Source: M30B19 sp041741535 (GTDB taxonomy: Bacteria; Planctomycetota; Planctomycetia; Pirellulales; Pirellulaceae). From it: a stretch of DNA of 64,000 nt. A program made the translations under genes and the position numbers. Positions 8,747-18,209 of this stretch are shown here, in pieces. The notes beneath the pieces are model-generated. The model did no database searches. It worked only from the letters and a program-made list of their open reading frames with translations, and was not told the DNA's origin. The stretch covers positions 1-64,000 of the forward strand of contig JBGSJV010000121.1 of the NCBI GenBank assembly GCA_041741535.1, given 5' to 3'. Within the stretch, counting starts at the first letter, position 1. Every line of letters starts with the position of its first letter.

Positions 8747-11700
8747 CTATGGAGTCAATCCAACGTTGCGAGCTTCTTCCTCTTCCTTGATGATCACCCG
8801 TGGGGTCACCATCAACATGACGCTGGAAGTGTCGCGACCAATACCGACGTTCTTGAACAGGCGGTTGATGAACGGCAAGTTCGATAGGAACGGCACACCG
8901 CGTTCCACACGAGCTTCGCTCAATCGCTTGACACCACCCAACAGAACGGTTCCACCGTCCGGCACCGCCACCGTGGCACTCACCGAAGTGATCGAGAAGA
9001 TCGGTTGTTGAACCGTCACACCCGACTTGGTCGTTTCCTTATTGACCGTTAGGAAATCGCCATCGGTCGGATCCAAGATCAACGAACCCGTGTCCGTCGT
9101 TTCACTACCGGTAAAGGTAAACTCATCAACACCGTTCAACTTGGTAAAGGTTGGCACCAAGGTCAAGCGTACAAAGCGTCGATCATGAGAAACCACCGCT
9201 TGCACACTCATCATCGTACCATCAGCCAAGGTCGAGATCACCGGAGCGTGAGCAGCGGCGAACGAACCCACAATCGGCGTCACACTTGTGACGAAGCTGC
9301 GAGTGACCACGTCCGTGACCGAACCAAATTGACCATTGAACAAGGTCACTTTCGGCGCTGTCATCACGTTCGATCGTTGGTCGCCCTTGGCGGCTTGGAT
9401 CAAGAAGAACACTTCGATATCACTCAGAATCGCGAAGCCAAAGTTGGCTGCGGACGCTGGGTTACCGAACCCACCGAACTGAGGAACCGATTCACCAAAC
9501 GAGTTGTTGGTAAATGGAATGTCGAAGTCGGCTGGCAAGGTCAAGTCTGGGGTACCCAAGCGACCAACCACTGCCGAGCGGCTGCGTTCGTCATCCAAAG
9601 TTCCCAGTGGCAATCCGGAGTAATCATTGAGCTTGAAGTCGAAGTCGATACCAATTCGTTCAAAGAACGAATCGGACAGCGAAATAAACTTGGTCTCGAT
9701 CACGATTTGCACGTCTTGCAGTTCGCGCAGCCGAGTCAGCAAGTCTTGGATCTGATCGTGTACATCTTGCGGAGCACGAATCACCAAGCTGTTGGTATTG
9801 CGGAACTCGGTAATCGTACCGGTACCACCATTTTCTTCCCAACTGTCTGGATCGATCGTGCTTTGGATCAACTCGATCAATTGCGTGAAGTCGGCCATGA
9901 CGCCACCACCTTGACCGGTCAAAGGATCGATCATCGGTGCTGCGGAACCGTTGTAGTTGCCGTAGGTGTCTGGCTGTAGTTGTTGAGCCAACGCAATCGG
10001 GCTAATGCTCGATGGCGCTCCGTTTGTGGTGTTGGCACCCAAGGCACCTTGCATTTGTCCGACCGATCCCGTTTGCCCGCTCAGTCCCATTCCCGCTGTC
10101 GAAACCACACCACCAGCCGACATGACCGTGATCGGATTGACACCTTGGAAGTTCGGGATTGGCGTTACCAAGTCACCCACATAGTACTGAATGCGATTCA
10201 GCTTTGGAGCCGCTTGCGACTTGCCAGTGATTTTGATCACTTCGCTTTCAATGATGTACGTCAGGTTGTAGTTGCTTAGGATCAGATCCAAAGCACTCTG
10301 CAACGAAACGGGCTCACGCAAGTTCAAGTTGACCGGCACTTCAGGATCTACACCTTCAGCAGCCATGCCTCGGGCGTCAAACGCAATGTTGATTCCCGCT
10401 TCTTGGCCCAAGATGTCGATGGCCTGCACCAACGGCGTGCCTTGGAACACTTGGCTAACCTTCAAGTTGGCCAATACTTGACGAATCCGGTATTCGGACG
10501 GATCGCCAATGTTTTGATCCTTCAGCCATTGCTGACGGCTGCCGGTTAGGGCTTCCCATTCGCGTTGACTTGGGAATTCCATTGGGCGGTTCGGATCGAT
10601 GTGGATCGCACTTTCTTCCACATTGGTCCAAACGTTGTAGTTGCTCTGCTCCTTCATGTCGCGAATCATCTGTTGTTGTTGATCGCGTTCCGCAATACGG
10701 CCCTTTTCAACCATCAGCGTGACCGCTGGGTTGCTTGGGTCCAAGTCCATGGCTTGCCGAGCAATCTGGCTGGCTTCAGCGAAACGTTGTTCGCGTTGCA
10801 GCTGATTGAATTGCTCCACCATGCTTTGGATCTTGATCTCGTTGGCGTATTTGGTCTCTCGTTCTTGACCAACTTCGTTCAAACGAGCGACATTGGTTTC
10901 AGCCGTTTCGATTTCCACGATATGTTGGCTGATAAACTGCGAGAGATCGTTGATTTCGCGATCGATCATCGACAAGAACTGAGTCTTGGAAGCGGCTTCC
11001 AAGTCGCTCTTTTCGATGTCGGCACGCAGGCCTTGCAACACCGACATGGCTTGTCGCGGTTGTTGTTGTTCCTTCAACTGATCGGCTGCCGATCGTTGTC
11101 GCGAAACATGTTGACGGATCTTTTGCAACACGACCTGTTGCTGTGTATCCAAGTCCACCGGAGCGCCACCGTCTTGTGCTTGTGGTGCACCGTCTTGTGG
11201 CGTGGTGATCGCGGATGCGGTTGTGGCTTGAATCGTGTTGCGGAGAAACGCGCGACGTTGCTCCAAAGCCGATAGAACCACCGGATCCAACGTGTCTTTC
11301 TTTGCCCAGGCTTTATCCAACAAATCTTGGGCGACTTGGCGATTACCCGCGTTCAAGGCTTGAACGCCTCGCAGGTACAATTCGATCGCTTCGTCTTGGG
11401 TCGAGTTGGGAGCGGCCGGTTGTTCGCTCGAGGCCAACATCACGCGACTGGTGTCCGATTCCGGTTGGAAGTCGGCGGTTCGCACTTGGCCTGGCAACCC
11501 GTCGGTGCTTTGAGCCAAGCGTACAGGCGCGGATTGCACATGGCTTTGCCATTGCAATTCCAACTGCCATGGTTTCTCGGACATGTTGGCATACGCCGAG
11601 TCCGGTAGGTTCAGTCCCTGCAGCGAAGCCAAAGCTGCCTTGGCTTCCGAATTGCGGTTTTGATCCATCGCTAACTTGAACTCACCCATCAAGCGTTTCG

Positions 11701-12307
11701 CTTCGTCGGTGCGTTGTTGGATCAAAGCGGGAGTCAATTGCTTCATTCCGGCAGCGCGCGTCAACACGGCGTCCGCCGAAAGTTTCATGCCGGCAAAAGT
11801 GCCAAATGCCTTGGCAGATTGAGCCAAGCTTTCAGCAGCTTGCCAATCGCCGTAAGACAATAGCTGGTCGGCTTGTTCCAACAGGAACTGACAAGCCTGA
11901 CGGTTGTATTCGTTGGAATCACCGCTATTGGCCATGCCCATCAATTGTTCATGTCGTTGACACAGACTCTCGACATTCGCGGCGGTGTCGCGTGCCCCCG
12001 GGTCTGCCGGGAGGCTGGCCACAGCGGCCAAGTGCTGGCGAGCTTCCGCCAGATTGCCCGCGGCCAAGGCTCGACGAGCCATCGCCAATTTTTTCATTGC
12101 TTCCGAAGTGGGAGCGGCTTCCATGCCGGTCAACAAGCGAGCTGCAGCAGCGCGGCCAGCGGTTTCTACCGAAGCAGGGGTCTGGGTGGAAGCAGGTACA
12201 CTAGGCAAGTTTTGACCGTACACCGAAGTGCCAGCCAGGGTCGTCACGATTCCGAGCGCCGTGCTCAGAGCCATAACCACCGTCCATTGTTTAGCCGAGG
12301 CTTTCAA
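8747..12307 (-). CDS. Type II/III secretion-type secretin (GspD/PilQ-like)
   Basis: The 1186-aa product is an outer-membrane secretin. A signal peptide spans ~1-31. About 550 residues of helical, TPR-like repeats and Gln-rich coils follow (LTGMEAAPTS; AIELYLRGVQALNAGNRQ). Then come an N0/STN-like segment (AIDILGQEAGINIAFDARG), a secretin-N segment (NSLVIRAPQDVHDQIQDLL) and the C-terminal secretin domain with VPDGGTVLLGGVKRL. Standard secretins are 600-750 aa; the long N-terminal half is a planctomycete feature and may span an unusually wide periplasm. The start is TTG, chosen because AAGGAG lies 7 bases upstream and directly precedes a good signal peptide. It is monocistronic with its own terminator and has no pilus genes beside it. 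Confidence 0.93.
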   Translation of the reverse strand: MKASAKQWTVVMALSTALGIVTTLAGTSVYGQNLPSVPASTQTPASVETAGRAAAARLLTGMEAAPTSEAMKKLAMARRALAAGNLAEARQHLAAVASLPADPGARDTAANVESLCQRHEQLMGMANSGDSNEYNRQACQFLLEQADQLLSYGDWQAAESLAQSAKAFGTFAGMKLSADAVLTRAAGMKQLTPALIQQRTDEAKRLMGEFKLAMDQNRNSEAKAALASLQGLNLPDSAYANMSEKPWQLELQWQSHVQSAPVRLAQSTDGLPGQVRTADFQPESDTSRVMLASSEQPAAPNSTQDEAIELYLRGVQALNAGNRQVAQDLLDKAWAKKDTLDPVVLSALEQRRAFLRNTIQATTASAITTPQDGAPQAQDGGAPVDLDTQQQVVLQKIRQHVSRQRSAADQLKEQQQPRQAMSVLQGLRADIEKSDLEAASKTQFLSMIDREINDLSQFISQHIVEIETAETNVARLNEVGQERETKYANEIKIQSMVEQFNQLQREQRFAEASQIARQAMDLDPSNPAVTLMVEKGRIAERDQQQQMIRDMKEQSNYNVWTNVEESAIHIDPNRPMEFPSQREWEALTGSRQQWLKDQNIGDPSEYRIRQVLANLKVSQVFQGTPLVQAIDILGQEAGINIAFDARGMAAEGVDPEVPVNLNLREPVSLQSALDLILSNYNLTYIIESEVIKITGKSQAAPKLNRIQYYVGDLVTPIPNFQGVNPITVMSAGGVVSTAGMGLSGQTGSVGQMQGALGANTTNGAPSSISPIALAQQLQPDTYGNYNGSAAPMIDPLTGQGGGVMADFTQLIELIQSTIDPDSWEENGGTGTITEFRNTNSLVIRAPQDVHDQIQDLLTRLRELQDVQIVIETKFISLSDSFFERIGIDFDFKLNDYSGLPLGTLDDERSRSAVVGRLGTPDLTLPADFDIPFTNNSFGESVPQFGGFGNPASAANFGFAILSDIEVFFLIQAAKGDQRSNVMTAPKVTLFNGQFGSVTDVVTRSFVTSVTPIVGSFAAAHAPVISTLADGTMMSVQAVVSHDRRFVRLTLVPTFTKLNGVDEFTFTGSETTDTGSLILDPTDGDFLTVNKETTKSGVTVQQPIFSITSVSATVAVPDGGTVLLGGVKRLSEARVERGVPFLSNLPFINRLFKNVGIGRDTSSVMLMVTPRVIIKEEEEARNVGLTP

Positions 12308-12617
12308 CGTGTCTCTCCTTAAGTTTGAGATGCACGAAATCCTAGAAACAGAATTCGTAATGTCCGTTACGACCTAAGTTCCACCCAAGTGCCGAAACGA
12401 ATTGCCTGCTGGGATTCGAATGTACAGCCCGCTTCTCTTGGCAAGAGAAACGACCTACACTGAACTCACGTCCAATGAGTCCACGAAGCCAGGCGGGGTG
12501 TCTTTACAAGAAAACCGGGGTTCATGTCAAGGTTTGATAGCACAAAATGGCCGGAGATTTCCCGCAGTTCCCCCAACCGTTGCTAGCGGTAAAGTCGAGT
12601 TAGAACGCGTAATAGTC
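12308..12617. other. Divergent intergenic region
   Basis: This gap separates the divergent secretin and pseudouridine synthase genes and must carry both promoters. I see no repeat, RNA gene or clear sigma-70 box pair. An in-frame upstream extension of the synthase is open but does not resemble the family. Confidence 0.5.
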
Positions 12618-13469
12618 ATGACCGATACACCTCAACCTTCCTCCGTGGACCCTCCATCGAACCCTTGGACCTGGCCCGTTGATCCGCACGAACTACTGCA
12701 CCCCACCGTGCTGTACTTTGAACAAGAATGTTTGGTGGTCAATAAGCCCGCTGGACTTCTGACTCAGTCTCCGCCCGGCATCCCAAGCGTCGAAGCGCAA
12801 GCCCGACGTTTCTTTATCAACACCGCAACCCATCGCGCCGCGGATCCGATAGAGCAACGCTTGATTCACGGTCCCGCCGAGTTCGATTATGTCGGCATTC
12901 CACACCGGTTGGATCGCGCGACGTCGGGCGCTCTGTTGTTGGGACAATCCAAACCCGTCACCCGCAAACTGGCGGCTCAATTTGAAAAACGTACGATCAA
13001 AAAAATCTACTGGGCATTGCTAGAGGGCCTGCCGCCAGAACCCGCTGGGACGTGGACCGATTGGATGCGGAAATTGCCCGAGCAAGCCTTATCAGAAGTC
13101 ACCGAATCAACCGACCCAGCCGCTCAATCGGCGGAACTTGATTTTCAAGTCTTGGCTCAAGATGCGGGCGTGTCGTTGGTCGAAATCCTCCTAAAAACCG
13201 GACGAACCCATCAGATCCGCTTGCAGGCATCCTCTCGAGGTTGGCCGATCATCGGAGACGCCGAATACGGTTCGCGCATGGGCTTTGGCGAAGCGTTTGA
13301 TGATCATCGGCGCCGAGCCATCGCTTTACACGCTCGGACGATTGATTTTTGGCATCCCAAGTTGCATCGACCGGTCGTGGTCCACGCCCCGGTTTCCGAG
13401 ACATGGCACCAATTTGCCGCAGAGAATGCGACAAAGTTACGGCCGCTGCTCGATACAAAAATGGTATAA
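12618..13469 (+). CDS. RluA-family rRNA/tRNA pseudouridine synthase
   Basis: The 283-aa product converts specific uridines in RNA to pseudouridine. The catalytic motif HRLDRATSGALLL carries the active-site Asp, and the C-terminal family motifs TGRTHQIRLQ and IIGDAEYGS are present. ECLVVNKPAGLLTQ is the usual N-terminal strand. No S4 domain is seen, which resembles RluA/RluC-like short members. The ATG chosen follows a 72-codon open extension with poor family resemblance. The RNA target cannot be assigned. Confidence 0.93.
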   Translation: MTDTPQPSSVDPPSNPWTWPVDPHELLHPTVLYFEQECLVVNKPAGLLTQSPPGIPSVEAQARRFFINTATHRAADPIEQRLIHGPAEFDYVGIPHRLDRATSGALLLGQSKPVTRKLAAQFEKRTIKKIYWALLEGLPPEPAGTWTDWMRKLPEQALSEVTESTDPAAQSAELDFQVLAQDAGVSLVEILLKTGRTHQIRLQASSRGWPIIGDAEYGSRMGFGEAFDDHRRRAIALHARTIDFWHPKLHRPVVVHAPVSETWHQFAAENATKLRPLLDTKMV

Positions 13470-13607
13470 TGGAATGGACCGGTTTACAAAACACCGTTGA
13501 ATTTGCATTGCAATGAAGCTCCCTACCATTCAACGAACCCCAGTAGTCTGCATATTCCAGATGCTGCAACCGCACCCTAACTCCAAAACTCCAAGGAAAG
13601 AAGTTCC

Positions 13608-14078
13608 ATGAAATATCTGCTCAGCTTGCTTGTGATTGTTCCTTCGCTATGGTTGGCGATCGCTGGCTCCAATCCAGTGAACACCAAGACCGAAGCAACG
13701 GAAACGCCGGGCGCACAAGAGAAAAAACAAGACGATGAAAAGCCCCAACCAGGTCTGACCAGCAACCAAGCGCTCATGCGCGACAAACTCAAACACATGA
13801 GCCAGATCTTGAACGGCCTGACGATGGATAATTTTGAGCAAGTGGCCGAGAACGCCGTGACGCTGGCGATGATCAGCCGCGCGACCTCATGGCACATCGC
13901 GGAACCAACGCCCAAGTACCTACGCTTGAGTAAGAACTTTCAAGAACAAGCGCGGGATTTGGAACGTCATGCCTTGGAAAAAAATATCGAAGCCGCCACA
14001 CTGGACTTGGTCCGTATGAACATCAGCTGCACCGAATGCCACCAACACATGCGCGAACATTCGGGCGTCGGCAAATAA
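13608..14078 (+). CDS. Small exported c-type cytochrome (one heme)
   Basis: The 156-aa product has an N-terminal signal peptide (YLLSLLVIVPSLWLAIAG), a Lys/Glu-rich linker, and a helical domain ending in the single heme motif CTECH about ten residues from the C-terminus. A heme motif at the very end of a helical bundle resembles cytochrome c'/class II cytochromes; the Met at TMDNF could be a distal ligand, which is a guess. AAGGAAAGAAG precedes the ATG. It probably carries electrons or binds small ligands in the periplasm. No oxidase or reductase is adjacent. Confidence 0.82.
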   Translation: MKYLLSLLVIVPSLWLAIAGSNPVNTKTEATETPGAQEKKQDDEKPQPGLTSNQALMRDKLKHMSQILNGLTMDNFEQVAENAVTLAMISRATSWHIAEPTPKYLRLSKNFQEQARDLERHALEKNIEAATLDLVRMNISCTECHQHMREHSGVGK

Positions 14079-14118
14079 CCGCGCCTCGCGGGCCAAGCCT
14101 GTTCGGCAATCTAATCCA

Positions 14119-14132
14119 AGCCCGAAAGGGCT
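14119..14132. repeat. Short hairpin AGCCC-GAAA-GGGCT
   Basis: A 5-bp GC stem with a GAAA tetraloop lies about 40 bp past the cytochrome stop. It may end transcription of the cytochrome gene or the convergent membrane-protein gene, but no T-run follows. Confidence 0.4.
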
Positions 14133-14228
14133 GACACTATCTCGGCCGGTGTGCGCGAGCAACCAGTTCGAGTCGCGACTCGATCTGGAAAGGCCTAAAT
14201 GTCCCACAAGGCCACTACTACGTACGCG

Positions 14229-14681
14229 TTAACTTTCTGATCGGCCGGCGGCCGGCGAGAGAACCGCGATAAATAACCCCGACACCATGACGCCATGCGC
14301 TACGATCCAAACATAGAATCCGATCATTAGCTCTTCTTGGCAACAATAAATCACTATTGCCAACGACAAGGAGTACAGCAGCGCGAGCAATCCCACTTGG
14401 CCCGGATGGAAACGGTGTTGTGAGAGCACCCAAGTTCCCGCAAGAAGAATGTTTGTCGTTCCGCCCCAAAACAACTGGGCATTCGGTGAACCCAAACGAA
14501 AGATATCGTCCCAAACGGAAGGGTCACAGGGCGCAACACTGGCCAACAAAAAGCACTCGACACCGAACCATACTCGCCAGCCGATTTCTCGCGCCGGGAG
14601 GGCCAGAGATACCACGAATGTTGCCATCGCAAAGGCCGCAATATCTTGATGGACGAGTTTCTTCAGCGGTCCTTCGTCCAT
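14229..14681 (-). CDS. Small polytopic membrane protein, function unknown
   Basis: The 150-aa product has about four hydrophobic segments: FAMATFVVSLALPA, WFGVECFLLASVAP, VGLLALLYSLSLAIVIYC and WIVAHGVMVSGLFIAVL. Cys pairs and a charged N-terminus (MDEGPLKKLVHQD) are visible. I recognise no family. An earlier TTG in frame would add six residues; the ATG was preferred. It is transcribed in the same direction as the Na/Pi symporter gene ~70 bp upstream and could be its operon partner. Confidence 0.6.
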   Translation of the reverse strand: MDEGPLKKLVHQDIAAFAMATFVVSLALPAREIGWRVWFGVECFLLASVAPCDPSVWDDIFRLGSPNAQLFWGGTTNILLAGTWVLSQHRFHPGQVGLLALLYSLSLAIVIYCCQEELMIGFYVWIVAHGVMVSGLFIAVLSPAAGRSES

Positions 14682-14750
14682 AGGGCACGCGACTCGCAAG
14701 TTCCAATGTTCAATAATTCATCCGGCATCTCAATGCACGACAACGAATCC

Positions 14751-16307
14751 TCACCGCAGATACACACTGATCTTTGCCGCATGAGCCGCGATTCGATCCA
14801 GCCAGCGCAGGGCGTCCAAAAACTGCAGCGTGCTGGCGGGACTACGTCGACCGAGCGCCGATTCGTTGATGGTCTCCAGTCTTCGCTCTTCGCGAAACCT
14901 TCGCAGGTGTTCCGCACACCCATCCAGTTCGGCCGCCAACTCCGGGCTCAGTTTATCCTGGAAGCTCTCTCGACTCAACTCTAACGCCCTGCGACAAATC
15001 GCAACGGCGTCCAACATCAATGGATCTTGTAGCACTTGTTGCAAAGTAAACGGTGGTTGCAATCGAGCGGACAATCGCTGTAAATGGTCCAGCGCATGCA
15101 ACTGTTCCACTCGTTCACGCACCATCGCTTTGTCGTCTGGCGCGACGGGCAGTTGTTCCAAATATTCTTGAATTTCCCGGACTGTAGGCTCAAAGTCGTT
15201 TGACCGAGAATTCCACTCACCCAACGTCAAGCCCGCGTGTAATTCATCGCACACGGCTCGGGCCGTTTCTCTTAATGCTCGTTCCGTCGCAACGATCGCA
15301 ACCGACGGAACATGGCGCACCGCCGCGTCCAGATACTGGGTCCAGGCCGGACCACGGTCCGGGACAAGTCGTTCGATCCAGCGCGCAAAGCGCGCGGCGT
15401 TGGGCAAAAAGATCGCCACGCCAATCCCAATAAACAAACTGTGAAACGCGGCCAAGCCGATCGCTGGCTCGGACCATTGGGCCCATTCTTGCAAGCCGCG
15501 AACTGCCGCCAACAACACTGGCATCAGTAACAAGGCCAACAGTCCGGTCACCAAGTTGAACACGACATGGGCGATCGCCGTACGCCGCGCCGAGACACTG
15601 GCTCGCAATGCCGCCAACACGCCAGTGATGGTTGTTCCAATCGCTGCACCAATCACGACCCCGGCCGCAAGGTCAAAGGAAATGGTTCCACTGCTTACCG
15701 CAGTTAGCGTCGTGGCGACGGTCGCGCTCGATGACTGCATAAGTACCGTCATGACTATCCCCAACGCCACCGCGAGAATACTGGCCGCAACTCCGCCTCG
15801 TTCAAGCGAAGTCAGATCCAACTGCTGAGTCAGCCCCTGCATCGCGAGTTGCATGAACTCAAGCCCCACAAAGATCAAAGCAAAACCCGCCAGGGAGTTG
15901 CCTAAGAAGACCTGTCGTCCTCGTCCCAACAACCGAAAGAAAACGCCAACCACCAATAACGGCAACACATAAAGTCCAAGCTTGAACTTCAAACCTACCA
16001 ACGCAACGATCCAACCCGTCGCCGTGGTCCCCAAACTGGCTCCAAAGACAGCCCCCAATGCTTGGGGAAACGTGAGCAACCCGGCACTGACAAAGCCAAT
16101 CACGGCCACCGTCGTGGCACTGGAAGATTGAATGAATAAGGTCGCCAAGAAACCGGACGCAAAGGCTTTATACGGCGTGCCAGTGAAACGGAGCAACTGC
16201 GTGCGCAACCATGGCCCCGCAAAGTCCTTGAGTCCATCGGTCAATAGACTCATGCCTAAAAGAAATAAACCAATGCCACCCGCGAATCGAAACAAGGTTT
16301 CAATCAT
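14751..16307 (-). CDS. Na/Pi cotransporter family protein with PhoU-like tail
   Basis: The 518-aa product is a sodium-phosphate symporter of the NptA/PNaS family. The inverted-repeat core carries two QSSSA motifs (IQSSSATTVAVIGFVSAG and MQSSSATVATTLTAVSSG), the hallmark of the family. Eight or more membrane helices fill residues 1-320. The remaining ~200 residues are soluble, helical and PhoU-like. Its ATG overlaps the stop of the upstream gene by one base (TAATG), so translation is coupled to that exported protein. It probably imports phosphate or exchanges it across the inner membrane. Confidence 0.93.
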   Translation of the reverse strand: MIETLFRFAGGIGLFLLGMSLLTDGLKDFAGPWLRTQLLRFTGTPYKAFASGFLATLFIQSSSATTVAVIGFVSAGLLTFPQALGAVFGASLGTTATGWIVALVGLKFKLGLYVLPLLVVGVFFRLLGRGRQVFLGNSLAGFALIFVGLEFMQLAMQGLTQQLDLTSLERGGVAASILAVALGIVMTVLMQSSSATVATTLTAVSSGTISFDLAAGVVIGAAIGTTITGVLAALRASVSARRTAIAHVVFNLVTGLLALLLMPVLLAAVRGLQEWAQWSEPAIGLAAFHSLFIGIGVAIFLPNAARFARWIERLVPDRGPAWTQYLDAAVRHVPSVAIVATERALRETARAVCDELHAGLTLGEWNSRSNDFEPTVREIQEYLEQLPVAPDDKAMVRERVEQLHALDHLQRLSARLQPPFTLQQVLQDPLMLDAVAICRRALELSRESFQDKLSPELAAELDGCAEHLRRFREERRLETINESALGRRSPASTLQFLDALRWLDRIAAHAAKISVYLR

Positions 16308-17740
16308 TAGCGCCGAATGGGGTAAAGACCACCGGGCGTCGCCAAGCGATCACTTGGACCATTGGCCGCCCCAGCCACTGAAGGTCGAAACCCGTCCCGC
16401 ACCGGTGAAGCTCCGCTCGACTGCAGCGGGCTCGGACCACTAACCGGAGAACTCGGATTGGGGTTCGGGAATCCACCAGGGTTTTGGAACGGATTCGGAT
16501 TGAATTGAAATGGGCCAGGCTGTTGTAGGGCAGGGTTCATGCCTGGGGAAGCCATACCAGCCCCAGTTGGCGTCGCTTGGAAGACACCCGCTTGGTCGCT
16601 CGTCGGTGTGGCGTTCTGGACGCCTTTGAATTCAACGAACAGCAACGCGTCCGCTCGGCCACGTTGTTGACCAACCAAGGTTCCCAGGTTCAGCAGGCCG
16701 TTCGAACCTTGCCCGCCAGTTGGAGTTGCGATGACCCCACATGAGAGCAATAAGACTTGATCCTTCGGCCATCGAAACCGCTCGTGCAAACGCCACGAGA
16801 CAACTTGGGGGACAGACGTCGCCAAGTTTTGCATTTGCCCGTTGATGGTCGGGACCGGGATCGTGACCGTCTGTAACTTTTCCAGTTGATCAACTTGGCA
16901 TTTGACAACCACTTCCATCCAACGTTGGTCCAGCATTCCCAACGGGCTGATGTCCACCGTGTAGCCCTCGTCAAAACGACTCGTCAATGGTTCGTATTGC
17001 CCACCGGCAGCAGGCAAAGCGGGGTTCAACGCTCGAAATTGCAGCGAACGAATATACGACTGCGCGGCCAAACGCTTGAATGAATGACTCTGCCCTTCCG
17101 GTAAGATCAGGTCCCCAACTTCCAATGGTCGAAAGTCGTTGCGAATCGCCAACTGATTGGCCAAGATCGCGGCGTTTTCTTTGCTTAATAACCAACCCTC
17201 GACCCCAGCAGTCTGAACTTCAAACGGCTGCAGATACGGAAAGGCCGCAGCTCTCCAATCCGCTCGGCCGACCGTCACCAACCGCACACCCAACGTGACC
17301 TTCTGGCCTTTCGACTCCACCAAACGATCCACCATGCCAGCCACGATCCGGTGAACTTCTAACGTATGGTAAACATGCAACGAGTCGGGCGAGACCGACA
17401 TCAACCCCAATGGCTGCCGAAACCACAGGTCCGTGCCCGTGTCGCGCAAGATCCAGTCCACGACGGCTTGCTCGGGATTCTTTACCGTCGTGATTCGCCG
17501 TGTATACGGCGATAAATCATAAGTCCGCCAAACCTGGCCCGCTTCGTTCGGCAAATTAGCCGGTGGTGTCAGCAACTTGGCGACTTGAGGCAGCGTGGGA
17601 TCGTTCGGGTTCGCAGTCAACGGTGGGTTTGCAACACTCGTACTTGGCTCCTGGGCCACCGCGGTCCCCAAAGTCAACCAAGTTGCAACGAGCCAAGCCA
17701 GCCCGGTCCATGACGTTTTCGAGTTGTTCTGCATGATCAT
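16307..17740 (-). CDS. Exported protein of unknown function, coupled to Na/Pi symporter
   Basis: The 477-aa product has a signal peptide (SKTSWTGLAWLVATWLTLGTAVAQ), a folded region of ~330 residues and a low-complexity C-terminus rich in Pro, Asn, Gly and Phe (FQFNPNPFQNPGGFPNPNP). The middle contains IVAGMVDRLVESKGQKVTLGVRLVTVG followed by WLLSKENAAILANQLA, which resembles the N-domain layout of secretin-like proteins, but the secretin domain itself is absent. I cannot name the family. The one-base stop/start overlap with the symporter suggests a shared role. The start could be either of two ATGs two codons apart, or ten codons further upstream. Confidence 0.7.
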   Translation of the reverse strand: MIMQNNSKTSWTGLAWLVATWLTLGTAVAQEPSTSVANPPLTANPNDPTLPQVAKLLTPPANLPNEAGQVWRTYDLSPYTRRITTVKNPEQAVVDWILRDTGTDLWFRQPLGLMSVSPDSLHVYHTLEVHRIVAGMVDRLVESKGQKVTLGVRLVTVGRADWRAAAFPYLQPFEVQTAGVEGWLLSKENAAILANQLAIRNDFRPLEVGDLILPEGQSHSFKRLAAQSYIRSLQFRALNPALPAAGGQYEPLTSRFDEGYTVDISPLGMLDQRWMEVVVKCQVDQLEKLQTVTIPVPTINGQMQNLATSVPQVVSWRLHERFRWPKDQVLLLSCGVIATPTGGQGSNGLLNLGTLVGQQRGRADALLFVEFKGVQNATPTSDQAGVFQATPTGAGMASPGMNPALQQPGPFQFNPNPFQNPGGFPNPNPSSPVSGPSPLQSSGASPVRDGFRPSVAGAANGPSDRLATPGGLYPIRR

Positions 17741-18209
17741 GGGCTCACATCCATTTGGGCCAATTGACAACTTGGTTATTTCGCGGGCGTTTGTTGGCTC
17801 GCTTCACGTTGCCCACCGAACTTAACCCGCGTTCCTTGAACAGCAACCAACCTGCAAAATGCCGCAAGGCTGTTCGGATCTACCAACCAGCCTCCGCCCG
17901 ACGCCGTGAACCTCAATTCGCGAAGTCTTCGCCATTTCACATATTGAAGCATCCGGCAATGCCGTCGCGAAACGCTGGGCAACGGACGCGGTTGCCGTTG
18001 CCCAGGGAGTATAGAGCGTTTGCCCAATTTGGCTCAAGTCGAATCGTCACAAGGACCCGGGCCAAATCTGAACTTGCTAGCACGAACAGAAATCGTAACG
18101 GCCGGATTCTTCAGCCAATTTTCCGGAATCTCCCAAGATCAGGAACCCGCCGGTACGATCAAAACGATTAGCAGGAATAGGCAAACTGCGTTCACTTTAA
18201 GGGTCAAGC
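17741..18209. other. Divergent intergenic region, nothing recognised
   Basis: This ~470-bp gap lies between the symporter operon and the five-heme cytochrome. Several overlapping frames are open but none has family resemblance. No repeat or RNA gene was seen. Both operons must have promoters here. Confidence 0.4.

Noticed and set aside
10565..11275. 236-aa hydrophobic-looking frame inside the secretin gene
   Set aside because: It is the antisense of the Gln-rich coiled part of the secretin; antisense of such sequence yields Leu/Phe-rich frames by chance.
13465..13470. TATAAT promoter box before the one-heme cytochrome
   Set aside because: It is a perfect -10 word but no -35 box lies at the right distance, and it overlaps the preceding stop codon.
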